From Ilumatobacteraceae bacterium (GTDB taxonomy: Bacteria; Actinomycetota; Acidimicrobiia; Acidimicrobiales; Ilumatobacteraceae): a stretch of 64,000 nt of DNA. Position 1 is the first letter of the stretch; each line of letters opens with the position of its first letter. The notes under the pieces were generated by a model. The model saw nothing but the letters and a program-made list of their open reading frames with translations. It made no database searches and was not told the DNA's origin. The position numbers and the translations under genes are program-made. This document shows positions 1 through 8,208 of the stretch, piece by piece. The DNA is taken from assembly GCA_033344875.1 (NCBI GenBank), contig JAWPMO010000001.1, positions 1,265,595 through 1,329,594 on the forward strand, in the 5' to 3' direction.

Positions 1-1101
1 GCCGGCGGCCTTGGCCGCATCTTCGCCCGGACCTGCCCACGCCACTTCGGGGTCGCAGTAGATCGCCCACGGGACCCGGTCGTACGCGACCGGCATCGCG
101 CCCTCGCCCAGCGCATGCTTGACCACGAGGATCGCCTCGGCGTATCCCACGTGCGCCAGCTGCGGGGTGTTGATCAGGTCGCCCACGGCGTACACACCCG
201 GCTCACCGGTCTGGCAGTACTCGTCGACGACGACGAAGCCGCGCTCGTCGACCTGGACACCGGTGCCCTCGAGCCCGAGTTGATCGGCGAACGGACGCCG
301 CCCGACCGAGATGATGCAGGCGTCGACCTCGACCGACTCGCCGTCGCCGAACTGCACGGTCGTGCCGCCCGACCCGTCGGGAGTGTGGCCGGTGACCTTG
401 ACATCGGTCTTGATGGTGATCTTCTTCTTCTTGAAGCTGCGCTCGACGATCTTGGTGACGTCGCTGTCGAGACCCGGCAGGATCTTGGGCAGCCCTTCGA
501 GGATCGTGACCTCGGCGTCCAGGTCGGCGAAGGTGGAGGCGAACTCGCAGCCGATCGCGCCGCCGCCGATCACGGCGACCCGTGGCGGTACGTGGTCGAG
601 ATTCAGCACCTCGTCACTGGTCATGATCGGACCACCCACGTCGAAGCCCGGGATCGTCCTGGGCACCGAGCCGGAGGCGAGGATCACGTTGGTGCCGGTG
701 ATGGTCGCCGACCCGCCGTCGTTCATGGCGACCGACACGGTTCGATCGGCGCCGAGCGAGCCGACGCCGTTGAAGACCTCGACGTTGCGGCCCTTGCACA
801 TGGCGGCGATCCCGCCGACGAGACCGGCGACGATCTTCTGCTTCCGCTCCTGCGTGACCGCGAAGTTGACCGACGGCGAACTCGACTCGATCCCGAAATC
901 GGCGCTGTGCTCGACGTGGCGCTTGACCGCCGCCGTCTCGAGGAACGCCTTGGCCGGGATGCACCCACGGTTGAGGCACGTTCCGCCGAGTGCGTCTTTT
1001 TCGACGAGGGCCACCTGCATGCCGGCGGAGGCGGCGTACAGCGCGGCGGCGTACCCGCCCGGGCCACCACCGATGACGACGAGATCGAACGAATCACTCA
1101 C
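1..1101 (-). CDS. lpdA: dihydrolipoyl dehydrogenase (E3), 3' end cut by the window
   Basis: Flavoprotein that reoxidises the lipoyl groups of 2-oxo-acid dehydrogenase complexes using NAD+. The N-terminus has the FAD-binding GGGPGGYAAA motif and the redox disulfide GGTCLNRGCIPAK at about residues 40-52; a second Rossmann motif GGGAIGCEFA follows in the middle, and the conserved AVGDL segment comes near the window edge. About 367 residues are present, so the C-terminal dimerisation domain with its catalytic His-Glu lies outside. The GTG start at 1101 is chosen because a -10-like TACGGT (1114-1109) ends 7 bases before it, the leaderless pattern used by many genes here. aceE lies 17 kb away, so the pyruvate dehydrogenase genes are dispersed. 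The family call is secure; which complex it serves is inferred. Confidence 0.95.
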   Translation of the reverse strand, partial: MSDSFDLVVIGGGPGGYAAALYAASAGMQVALVEKDALGGTCLNRGCIPAKAFLETAAVKRHVEHSADFGIESSSPSVNFAVTQERKQKIVAGLVGGIAAMCKGRNVEVFNGVGSLGADRTVSVAMNDGGSATITGTNVILASGSVPRTIPGFDVGGPIMTSDEVLNLDHVPPRVAVIGGGAIGCEFASTFADLDAEVTILEGLPKILPGLDSDVTKIVERSFKKKKITIKTDVKVTGHTPDGSGGTTVQFGDGESVEVDACIISVGRRPFADQLGLEGTGVQVDERGFVVVDEYCQTGEPGVYAVGDLINTPQLAHVGYAEAILVVKHALGEGAMPVAYDRVPWAIYCDPEVAWAGPGEDAAKAAG

Positions 1102-1161
1102 GAACGCCACCGTATCGTCGCTACCCACGGGTAACGCACGCCCCTCGCCGCTGTCTGGTGG

Positions 1162-1575
1162 TCAGCCCAACACCCAGCGGGCCTGGTCGTCACCACGCTC
1201 GTAGAACAGCACGCGCGACGCCCCGTCGGCGGAGGCGACGTCGAACTCGATCGCACAATCGGCGAGTGCCGACGACGAGGCCGCACAGGTCGTCGACTCG
1301 AGCCCCACCGGACGTCCCGAGGCGATCAACCGGAACGCTGCGGTCGGGTCGTCGTCGTCGGTGCCGCCGATGGTCACGAGCACACGGAGGCGGCCGGCGT
1401 CCTCGACGGCGTCGGTGACGACGACCGTCATGTCGCCCACCTCTGCCGACTCGCCGAGCGCCACCGGAGCCGCGATGTCGTCCTGACCGGTGAGCTGGAA
1501 CAGGAAGACCGCTCCGGCCAACATGATCGCGAGTCCGCAGCCCAGGGCCATCAACATCAGTGTTCGTGTCTTCAT
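1162..1575 (-). CDS. small membrane-anchored protein of unknown function
   Basis: A 137-residue protein with one hydrophobic N-terminal segment (about residues 7-28) that could be a membrane anchor or uncleaved signal. A polar domain follows, with an acidic DDDDP stretch and two cysteines (around CAASSSALADC) that could form a disulfide outside the cell. It sits between lpdA and the divergently transcribed TlpA-like gene. I do not recognise a family. A TAGCCT -10-like element lies 9 bases upstream of the ATG. Real-gene status is supported by sensible composition, the membrane segment and the spacing to neighbours. Confidence 0.65.
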   Translation of the reverse strand: MKTRTLMLMALGCGLAIMLAGAVFLFQLTGQDDIAAPVALGESAEVGDMTVVVTDAVEDAGRLRVLVTIGGTDDDDPTAAFRLIASGRPVGLESTTCAASSSALADCAIEFDVASADGASRVLFYERGDDQARWVLG

Positions 1576-1650
1576 GTGCGGACGAGGCTACGAGCGGAAA
1601 CGTTCGCGAAACACCGCCCGAGGTGACGGCGTCGCTCGCCTCGACCGCGG

Positions 1651-1656
1651 TACCGT
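1651..1656 (+). promoter_or_regulatory. -10 element of a leaderless promoter for the TlpA-like selenoprotein gene
   Basis: TACCGT lies 7 bases before a GTG start at 1664. The same TAnnnT-(6-8)-RTG arrangement recurs at many genes in this window. It argues for translation starting at 1664 rather than at the in-frame GTG at 1655, which overlaps the -10 itself. No convincing -35 is visible. Confidence 0.5.
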
Positions 1657-1663
1657 GCTCCTC

Positions 1664-2218
1664 GTGTTCCGACGTGCCCTCCCCGTACTCGCAGCGACGC
1701 TGCTCGTGGCGTGTGGCGGCGGGGACCCCGAGGCATCGCCGACCACCGATGCACCGACGCCCGCTGCCGTGACGACCGCTGCGCCAGGTGCGACAGCGAT
1801 CGATCCTGGCGCCGTGCCGGCGGCCTTGCAGTTCACCGCCCCGCTCGTCGGCGGCGGCGAGATCGAGCTCGGCGAACTCGCCGGTCGGCCGGTGCTCCTC
1901 TGGTTCTGGGCACCGTGGTGAAGCACCTGTAATCGAGAAGCTCCCTCGGTCGAGGAAGCAGCACAACGATGGGCCGGTCAGGCCGAGTTCGTCGGCGTCG
2001 CCTGGAGCGGCACCGAGGACCAGTTCCAGGACTTCATCGACAAGTACGACCTGTCGTTCCCACAGATCGGCGACGGGACGGGCGACGTGTTCGCCCAGTT
2101 CGAGATCCCGACACAGCCGGCGATCGCGATCATCCGTCCCGACGGCGAGGTCCAGACCCTGTTCGGCGCCGCCGACGAGGCGCTGCTCGACTCGTTGATC
2201 TCCGACGCGTTGGCCTGA
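1664..2218 (+). CDS. thioredoxin-like (TlpA/ResA family) lipoprotein, probable selenoprotein with Sec at residue 86
   Basis: The 184-residue reading frame contains one in-frame TGA (1919-1921) exactly where TlpA/ResA proteins carry the first redox cysteine: WFWAPW-U-STCNREAP. The second cysteine is intact (residue 89), giving UxxC. After the TGA the frame continues without interruption through typical thioredoxin-fold segments (EFVGVAWSGT, FEIPTQPAIAII) to a normal stop. The N-terminus is a lipoprotein signal with lipobox LLVAC (Cys17) and a Pro/Thr/Ala-rich linker, so the domain is extracytoplasmic. It is likely a thiol-disulfide reductase or peroxidase-like enzyme acting on envelope proteins. 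A hairpin with a GGUC apical loop sits 18 bases after the TGA. A simple TGC-to-TGA nonsense mutation is the alternative; frame integrity, codon position and hairpin all favour selenocysteine. No selA, selB, selC or selD gene is in this window. Confidence 0.8.
1940..1959 (+). promoter_or_regulatory. SECIS-like hairpin for the UGA at 1919-1921
   Basis: Stem 1944-1947 (CCUC) pairs with 1952-1955 (GAGG) around the loop GGUC (1948-1951). Below one C-A mismatch the stem continues with GCU (1940-1942) against AGC (1957-1959). The loop begins 26 bases after the UGA, inside the usual bacterial SECIS window of about 16-37 bases. A loop starting with GG and containing U matches the SelB-binding loop of E. 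coli fdhF. Folding was done by eye. Confidence 0.7.
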
Positions 2219-2240
2219 GACCCGAGCGATCGGCGACCGA

Positions 2241-4280
2241 TCAGTTCTCGTACGCCGCGTCGAGGCAGTCGAGATAGCGCTCGTCGTACTCGGGGTCGTC
2301 GAACTCGTTGTACCAGTTCCGACCCTCGAAGCATTCGAGATACGCGATCTCGGTCGGCAGTTCCCACTCGTCGACGACACCCTGCTCGACCAGGTCGAGG
2401 AAGCAGGGGCGGGCGGCCTCGGCGCCGGCGATGAACTCGTCGTCGCTCAACTGATAGACCTCGCCGGCCCACGATGACGTGTACCCGCATTCGGGGTGAC
2501 GCAGCGCGAGCGGGACGAACGACGAGTCGATCTCCCCGGCATCGACCGCGGTCCAGAAGCAGACGGCGGCCACGTCGGGATCGGACTCCGAGTAGCAGTC
2601 CTCCCACGAGCTCGCACCCTGATCACCGGTTCCGCCGGTGGTCGCGTCGCCGGTCATCTCGTCACCGATGTCGTCACCCATGCCGTCATCGACGACCACC
2701 GTTGCCGGCGGTGCCACCGGCTCGCTCGAGCCGTCGAAGTCGGTGGTGAACTCACCACCGAACGAGCCGGGCAGGTTGTTCAGGCTGCCGAAGATCGCGT
2801 CGACGAACTCCTCGCCGGCGGCGGGGGCCTGCTCGATGATCGCATCGAGTTCGGATCGGTCGAGTGCCCGCAGCACGTTGAGGAACGCCTCGCTCGCCGT
2901 GGTGGTCGGGCTGACGTACCAGAGACCGTCCGACCTCCGCATCTCGAGCCCGGACTCCTCCATGTCGGCGAACGCGTCGGTCACGGTCTCGATCAGCTGC
3001 TTCGTGGCGGGGGCTTCGTCGAGCAGGCCGTTGGCATCCTCGAACACACCCGAGTTGCACTGCTCGAACGTCTCGCCGGCAGCGGCGGCGCGGATGCAGT
3101 CGTCGGCGAACTCGAACGAGAACGGCTCGTCCTCGAAGGTGCCCTCGACGGCGATCGCATCGAGGAAGACGGTGGCCGTGTCACCCGACTCGTCGACCCG
3201 GAACTCGCGTCGGGTGATGCTCCAGTCGAGCGGCACCTCGGCCAGCGCCGCCTCCGCCTCTTCGATGAACAGCGGGGCGTAGCGCTGGAGGGCGGCCGCC
3301 TCGCCGGGGTTCAGGGTTCGCAGCAGACCGGTCAGGTCGAGATCTTCGACACGATCGAGCACGCCGTCGAAGGCCGCATCGGGGGTGTCGGCGCCGTCGG
3401 ACCCGATGCCCTGGATCGGGATGAGCATGCCGGGGGCCGCCTCCTGGCGGGCGAGTTCGGCGATCGTGTGGAACACGCTGAAGTACCAGCGACCGTCTTC
3501 TTCGACCGCGGTGAGACGGACGTCGAACTCGTCGGTCTCGGTGAGACGGGTGCCGCGCATCTCGGTCATCAGGTCGTCGGGGACATTGTCGGTGATCAGG
3601 TCACCGATCGGCAGTTCGGCACCGTCGAAGGTCAGCACCGCATCGGCTCGGAGGTCGATGTTGGTGATGTCGGGCACGTTGGTCGACGACGCCGACACGC
3701 GCTCGTTCGAGAGTTCGACGTCGAGGCCGAGGATGCGCGACAGATCGGCCTCGGGCGACAGCACCTCGAGGCGCGTCAGCTCGGAGACGAGGTCGACCAA
3801 CGGGTCGCGGAACACGTCGCGCTCCCCCGGCGACAGCACGTCGACGACGCCCAGGACGTCCTCGTTCTCGATCGCCTGCAGGAGCGACAGGCCCAGTTCG
3901 TCGGGTGACGCGGCGCCACCCTGGGCACCGCCGGTGAGGTTGCTGACGGCGAACACGCCGGCCGCGCCCGTGGCGAGCACGGCGGCGACCGCCCCTCCGA
4001 CGAGCCACTTGGAGCGCTTGCTCCTGGTCGGCGGCTCACCCGAACGGACGAGGACGTCCGAATCGGCCGGCTCGAGCGGCTCGGCCGCCGGCGACCAGTC
4101 GGTCGGCGCAACCGCCGGGCCGGTCGGAGCGGGTGGCGGCGGGACGATCGGCGCAGCCGATGCCGGCACGACCGGCGGGGCGGCCGCGGGCGACGGCAGC
4201 GACGGCAGCGACGGCGCCGCCGACTCATCGGTCGATCGACCGGGCTCCGACGGCGGTTTCCAGGGGCTGTCGTCCTGCAT
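2241..4280 (-). CDS. membrane-anchored protein with repeated extracellular domains, unknown function
   Basis: About 679 residues. A long Pro/Ala-rich cytoplasmic N-terminus is followed by one transmembrane helix (WLVGGAVAAVLATGAAGVFAV), then a large acidic extracellular part. That part has repeating units built around L..LL.A.E.ED...V.DVL.PGE (first) and ...LL.TLNPGEAA.L (second), with a third, weaker copy starting near SEAFLNVLRALDRSELD, so it looks like an internal duplication. A Gly/Thr/Asp-rich linker then leads to a Cys-rich acidic C-terminal domain (WEDCYSESDPDVAAVCFW and later CFEGRNWYNEF). I choose the ATG at 4280 because TAGCGT ends 7 bases upstream, a leaderless arrangement; ATGs at 4298 and 4307 are also in frame. 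No enzyme motif is recognised. Confidence 0.75.
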   Translation of the reverse strand: MQDDSPWKPPSEPGRSTDESAAPSLPSLPSPAAAPPVVPASAAPIVPPPPAPTGPAVAPTDWSPAAEPLEPADSDVLVRSGEPPTRSKRSKWLVGGAVAAVLATGAAGVFAVSNLTGGAQGGAASPDELGLSLLQAIENEDVLGVVDVLSPGERDVFRDPLVDLVSELTRLEVLSPEADLSRILGLDVELSNERVSASSTNVPDITNIDLRADAVLTFDGAELPIGDLITDNVPDDLMTEMRGTRLTETDEFDVRLTAVEEDGRWYFSVFHTIAELARQEAAPGMLIPIQGIGSDGADTPDAAFDGVLDRVEDLDLTGLLRTLNPGEAAALQRYAPLFIEEAEAALAEVPLDWSITRREFRVDESGDTATVFLDAIAVEGTFEDEPFSFEFADDCIRAAAAGETFEQCNSGVFEDANGLLDEAPATKQLIETVTDAFADMEESGLEMRRSDGLWYVSPTTTASEAFLNVLRALDRSELDAIIEQAPAAGEEFVDAIFGSLNNLPGSFGGEFTTDFDGSSEPVAPPATVVVDDGMGDDIGDEMTGDATTGGTGDQGASSWEDCYSESDPDVAAVCFWTAVDAGEIDSSFVPLALRHPECGYTSSWAGEVYQLSDDEFIAGAEAARPCFLDLVEQGVVDEWELPTEIAYLECFEGRNWYNEFDDPEYDERYLDCLDAAYEN

Positions 4281-4399
4281 CTCGTTCACGCTATCCATTC
4301 CTCGCATCTCGCTGCTGGCTGTTTGGATCGGCCCGTTCGGCGCCGAACTTGACCCGGACCCGAGGTTTGGGGGTCGCGGCGAACGCGTACAGTCGGGCC

Positions 4400-5299
4400 A
4401 TGCACGTAGGAATCACCGGGGCCTCGGGCCTGATCGGCACCGCGCTCGGCGAGCACCTCCGGTCGAACGGCCACCAGGTCACCCCGATCGTTCGACGTTC
4501 GGCCTCCGCCGACGAGATCGGTTGGGATCCCGGTGCGGGACGACTGGATCCCGCCGACATCGCCACGCTCGACGCGGTCGTGCACCTGGCCGGCGCCGGC
4601 ATCGGCGACCGCCGCTGGACCGACGAGTACAAGCGCACCCTGATGGACAGCCGCGTCGACGGCACCACCCTGCTCGCCGGGGTCCTGGCCGAACTCGGCG
4701 ACGACGGCCCGCAGACGCTGCTCAGCGGGTCGGCGATCGGGTTCTACGGTGACCGGGGCGACGAGATCGTCGACGAGAAATCGCCCAGCGGTGACGGCTT
4801 CCTCGCCGAGATCTGCCGGGCCTGGGAGGCCGGCACCTTGCCGGCGTCCGGCGCCGGCGTGCGGGTCGCACACCTGCGAACGGGCATCGTCCTGAGCGAC
4901 CAGGGGGGCGCGCTGACGAAGATGCTCCCGCTCTTCAAGGTGGGCGCCGGTGGTCGTTTCGGGTCGGGCGAACAGTGGATGAGTTGGATCTCGATCACCG
5001 ACGAGGTGCGTGCGATCACCCACCTCCTGACCGCCGACGTCGAGGGCCCGGTCAATCTCACCGCTCCGAACCCGGTCACCAATCGCGAGTTCGCCGACAC
5101 CCTGGGCGACGTCCTCCACCGCCCGTCGTTCATCCCCGTCCCGAAGTTCGGTCCGAAGCTGCTCCTCGGCAGCGAACTCGCCGACGCCCTGCTGTTCGAG
5201 GGCCAACGCGTGGACGCTGCTGTGCTCGGTGCCGACGAGAACTTCTCCTTCGCCCACCCCGACCTCGCGACCGCCCTCCGGGCGGTACTCGACCGGTGA
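4400..5299 (+). CDS. TIGR01777-family NAD(P)-binding epimerase-like protein (YfcH type)
   Basis: A 299-residue extended-SDR protein. It has the N-terminal dinucleotide-binding motif GITGASGLIGTAL, the family signature GSAIGFYGDRGDE in the middle, and the C-terminal segment VNLTAPNPVTNREFADTLG typical of YfcH-like proteins. The biochemical substrate of this family is not established. The leaderless pattern TACAGT plus 6 bases precedes the ATG at 4400. The stop overlaps the GTG start of the next gene (GTGA), so the two are co-translated, which suggests a shared role, perhaps in carotenoid/isoprenoid or quinone-related redox chemistry; that role is inference. Confidence 0.9.
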   Translation: MHVGITGASGLIGTALGEHLRSNGHQVTPIVRRSASADEIGWDPGAGRLDPADIATLDAVVHLAGAGIGDRRWTDEYKRTLMDSRVDGTTLLAGVLAELGDDGPQTLLSGSAIGFYGDRGDEIVDEKSPSGDGFLAEICRAWEAGTLPASGAGVRVAHLRTGIVLSDQGGALTKMLPLFKVGAGGRFGSGEQWMSWISITDEVRAITHLLTADVEGPVNLTAPNPVTNREFADTLGDVLHRPSFIPVPKFGPKLLLGSELADALLFEGQRVDAAVLGADENFSFAHPDLATALRAVLDR

Positions 5300-6549
5300 C
5301 CCCGGCGCGTCGCGGCGACGCGCCGATCGTCGTCGTCGGAGCCGGCCTGGCCGGCCTGAGCTGCGCCGTCGCCCTCCACGACGCGGGTCGCGAGGTGCTG
5401 GTGCTCGAGGCGAGCGACGGCGTGGGCGGTCGGGTCCGGACGGATGCCGTCGACGGCTTCCTCCTCGACCGTGGTTTCCAGGTGCTGCTCACCGCCTACC
5501 CGGAGGCGCACCGACAACTCGATCTCGACGCGCTCGACCTGCGTGCGTTCGATCCGGGTGCCCTGATCCACGACGGCGAGTCGTCGTCGGTGATCGTCGA
5601 CCCGTTCCGCTCGCCGACTCGGGCGATCGACGCGGTCCGGAGCCCGGCTGCGACGCTCATCGACAAACTCCGCATCGCTCGGCTCCGTCGACGCCTGCGG
5701 TCGGTGCATCCTGCGTCGCTCCTCCGGGGTGCCGACATGAACACGCGCGAGGCTCTGGTCGCCGACGGCTTCTCGGATCGCACGATCGAACGGTTCTTCC
5801 GCCCACTGTTCGGAGGCATCCAACTCGACCCCGACCTGAACACGTCACGCCGGATGTTCGACGTCATTTTCCGCACACTCGCCGACGGCGACTCGGCGGT
5901 CCCGGCGTCCGGGATGCGAGCCATCCCCGACCAGCTCGCAGCACGGTTGCCGGACGGCGCGATCCGCCTCGACTCGCCGGTCGAGCGGATCGACGGCGAC
6001 GGGGTCGACGTGTCGGACGGGCACATCGCGGCATCGGCCGTCGTCGTCGCCTGCGAGGGTCCGGCCGCGACCCGACTGCTCGACCTGCCGGCCACCGGCT
6101 CGAAACCGGTCGGCGCCGTCTACTTCTCGGCGCCGGACGCCCCCACCGACGAACGGTTGGTCGTCCTCAACAGCCGGCCGGGTCCGGTGCTCAACGCGGC
6201 GATCATGACCAACGTGGCTCCGAGCTACGCGCCGCCGGGTCGTCACCTGATCGTCGCGGCGATGCCCGGCGAAATCGGGACACCAGCGGCCCTCGAACGA
6301 TCAGCCCGAACGACGTTCCGCAGTTGGTGGGGGCCCGCCGTCGACGGATGGGAACTCATCCACACCTACCGCATCGAACACGGGCAGCCGATCCAGCCCG
6401 TGCCGTTCTCGCCCAAGCAGCCGGTGGCGCTGAGCGACGGGCTGTTCGTGTGTGGTGACCACCGCGACACGGCGTCGATCCAGGGTGCGATGTACTCCGG
6501 GCGTCGGTGCGCCGATGCCGTGCTCGGCCGGCCGCGTCCGATTGCGTAG
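5296..6549 (+). CDS. FAD-dependent amine-oxidase-like oxidoreductase
   Basis: A 417-residue flavoprotein with the N-terminal FAD motif VVVGAGLAGLSCAVAL and the GG-doublet GVGGRVRTD that follows it in the monoamine oxidase/phytoene desaturase superfamily. The C-terminal FAD segment GLFVCGDHRDTASIQGAM has the usual form in which the flavin is closed off by a final helix. The substrate cannot be read from sequence. It starts with GTG inside the stop of the epimerase-like gene (4-base overlap). Confidence 0.88.
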   Translation: MTPARRGDAPIVVVGAGLAGLSCAVALHDAGREVLVLEASDGVGGRVRTDAVDGFLLDRGFQVLLTAYPEAHRQLDLDALDLRAFDPGALIHDGESSSVIVDPFRSPTRAIDAVRSPAATLIDKLRIARLRRRLRSVHPASLLRGADMNTREALVADGFSDRTIERFFRPLFGGIQLDPDLNTSRRMFDVIFRTLADGDSAVPASGMRAIPDQLAARLPDGAIRLDSPVERIDGDGVDVSDGHIAASAVVVACEGPAATRLLDLPATGSKPVGAVYFSAPDAPTDERLVVLNSRPGPVLNAAIMTNVAPSYAPPGRHLIVAAMPGEIGTPAALERSARTTFRSWWGPAVDGWELIHTYRIEHGQPIQPVPFSPKQPVALSDGLFVCGDHRDTASIQGAMYSGRRCADAVLGRPRPIA

Positions 6550-6550
6550 C

Positions 6551-6561
6551 GCAACAGTTGC
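6551..6561. promoter_or_regulatory. candidate operator of the MarR gene
   Basis: GCAACAGTTGC is a perfect 5-1-5 inverted repeat, 8 bases upstream of the leaderless -10 TACGAT (6569-6574) of the MarR gene. The position suggests autoregulation. Seen by eye only. Confidence 0.4.
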
Positions 6562-6580
6562 ACCTGGGTACGATGTCGTC

Positions 6581-7042
6581 ATGAGCGACGTCCGATGGCT
6601 GAACGACACCGAGATGGCCGCGTGGCGGTCGTTCGTCGAGGCGCACGACGACCTGATGAGCGCGCTCGAGGCCGACCTGACACCCACCGAGCTGACCCTC
6701 GGCGACTACCAGGTGCTCGTGTACCTCACCGAAGCCGACGACCGCCAGATGCGCATGTGCGACCTGGCCGAGATGCTCCAGCTCTCGCCGAGCGGACTGA
6801 CCCGCAGACTCGACGGCCTGGTCAAGGCCGGGTGGGTCGAGCGACGCAACTCCGAGGTCGACCGCCGCGTCATGCTCGCCGCCCTCACCGACGCCGGACG
6901 CGCACAACTCGCGGCGGCGGCGCCGACACACGTGGCGAGCGTCCGGGCCCGCATGATCGACGTCCTCGACACCGACGACCTCGATGCCGTCGCCCGGGCC
7001 TTTCGCAAGATCCGCGCCGCACTCGATGCGGAGTGCGCATGA
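6581..7042 (+). CDS. MarR-family transcriptional regulator
   Basis: A 153-residue winged-helix protein. The recognition helix region MCDLAEMLQLSPSGLTRRLDGLVKAGWVERR is contiguous (about residues 64-94), followed by the wing segment SEVDRRVMLAALTDAGRAQL, which is diagnostic of MarR. The start is fixed by TACGAT plus 6 bases (leaderless), with a palindrome upstream that may be its operator. The stop overlaps the ATG of argJ (ATGA), so it is co-transcribed with an acetyltransferase of arginine biosynthesis, an unusual partner. The effector is unknown; aromatic acids are common in this family. Confidence 0.92.
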   Translation: MSDVRWLNDTEMAAWRSFVEAHDDLMSALEADLTPTELTLGDYQVLVYLTEADDRQMRMCDLAEMLQLSPSGLTRRLDGLVKAGWVERRNSEVDRRVMLAALTDAGRAQLAAAAPTHVASVRARMIDVLDTDDLDAVARAFRKIRAALDAECA

Positions 7043-8196
7043 CCACGCTCCCCCAGGGTTTCAGCGCGTACGTCGCGAACATCGGCATCAAGGACGACAC
7101 CGACGACTTCGTCGTGATCGCCGCCGACCGCCTCGCCGCCGCTGCCGGCGTGTTCACCAAGAGTCGTTTCGTCGGACCGAGCGTCACGATCAGCCGCGAC
7201 CACGTGGCGTCGGGCACCGCCCGAGCGGTCGTGGTCGTCTCGAAGAACGCCAACGTCGCCAACGGGCCGTCGGGTGAGTCCGATGCCCGCGAGTTGGTCG
7301 CCTCGGTCGCCGAGCGACTCGGCTGCCAACCCGACGACGTACTGATCGCCTCGACCGGTGTCATCGGCCGGCCCTACCCGATGGACCGCGTCCGCTCCGG
7401 TGTCGCCGCCATGCCGGCGCCCCTGACCGCCACTTCGGCCGACGCCGCGGCCGACGGCATCATGACCACCGACACGGTCCGAAAGGTCGCCGTCAGCTCC
7501 GTCGAGGGCGCATCCGCGACCGTCGTCGGCATCGCCAAAGGCGTCGGGATGATCGAGCCCGACATGGCGACGATGATCGCGATCGTCCTCACCGACGCGC
7601 TCGTCGAACGCGACGAGCTCGACGAAACCTTCAGGCGCGTGGTCGACCGGACCTTCAACTGCGTCAGCATCGACACCGACACGTCCACGAGCGACACCGC
7701 GGTCGTCCTCGCGAGCGGCGCAGCCGGACCGGTCGACGCCTCGGCGTTCGAACGGGCGATGCATGACGTGTGCCTCGACCTCACCAAGCAGATCGCGCGT
7801 GACGGAGAGGGCGCACAGACGTTGATCGAGGTCACGGTCACCGGCGCCCGCGACGACGATCAGGCCAAACGGGTCGCGAAGACGATCGTGAACTCGCCGC
7901 TCGTCAAGACCGCCGTGCACGGCGCCGACCCCAACTGGGGCCGTGTCGCGATGGCGATCGGCAAGTGCAGCGACGACACCGACATCGACCAGGAACGGGT
8001 CACGATCCGGTTCGGCGGCACCGAGGTCTACCCGACCCAGGTCGACGACGGCGGGCTGGCCGAACTGTCGATCTACATGCGGGGCGAGACGGTCGAGATC
8101 GGTGCCGATCTCGGCATCGGTGGCGGCGACGCCACCGTGTGGGGCTGCGACCTCACCGACGGCTACGTCCGCATCAACGCCGACTACACGACCTGA
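7039..8196 (+). CDS. argJ: ArgJ-family glutamate N-acetyltransferase / ornithine acetyltransferase
   Basis: A 385-residue member of the N-terminal-nucleophile ornithine acetyltransferase family, which moves an acetyl group from N-acetylornithine to glutamate. The self-cleavage site is present (KGVGMIEPDMATMIAI, cleavage between Ala and Thr), as is the oxyanion TG of STGVIG, and NPLVKTA-type and DPNWGR motifs appear late. One deviation is visible: the family's NSGNAN loop reads VSKNANVAN here. No other arg genes lie nearby; instead it is translationally coupled to a MarR regulator. It could be the housekeeping enzyme in a rearranged locus or an OAT paralogue with another acyl substrate. Confidence 0.85.
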   Translation: MTTLPQGFSAYVANIGIKDDTDDFVVIAADRLAAAAGVFTKSRFVGPSVTISRDHVASGTARAVVVVSKNANVANGPSGESDARELVASVAERLGCQPDDVLIASTGVIGRPYPMDRVRSGVAAMPAPLTATSADAAADGIMTTDTVRKVAVSSVEGASATVVGIAKGVGMIEPDMATMIAIVLTDALVERDELDETFRRVVDRTFNCVSIDTDTSTSDTAVVLASGAAGPVDASAFERAMHDVCLDLTKQIARDGEGAQTLIEVTVTGARDDDQAKRVAKTIVNSPLVKTAVHGADPNWGRVAMAIGKCSDDTDIDQERVTIRFGGTEVYPTQVDDGGLAELSIYMRGETVEIGADLGIGGGDATVWGCDLTDGYVRINADYTT

Positions 8197-8208
8197 CGCC
8201 GAGCAGTC

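Noticed and set aside
1919-1921. TGA as a simple nonsense mutation making the TlpA-like gene a pseudogene
   Set aside because: The frame stays open and thioredoxin-like for 98 codons after it, the codon is exactly the redox cysteine, and a SECIS-like hairpin follows. Kept as the alternative explanation only.
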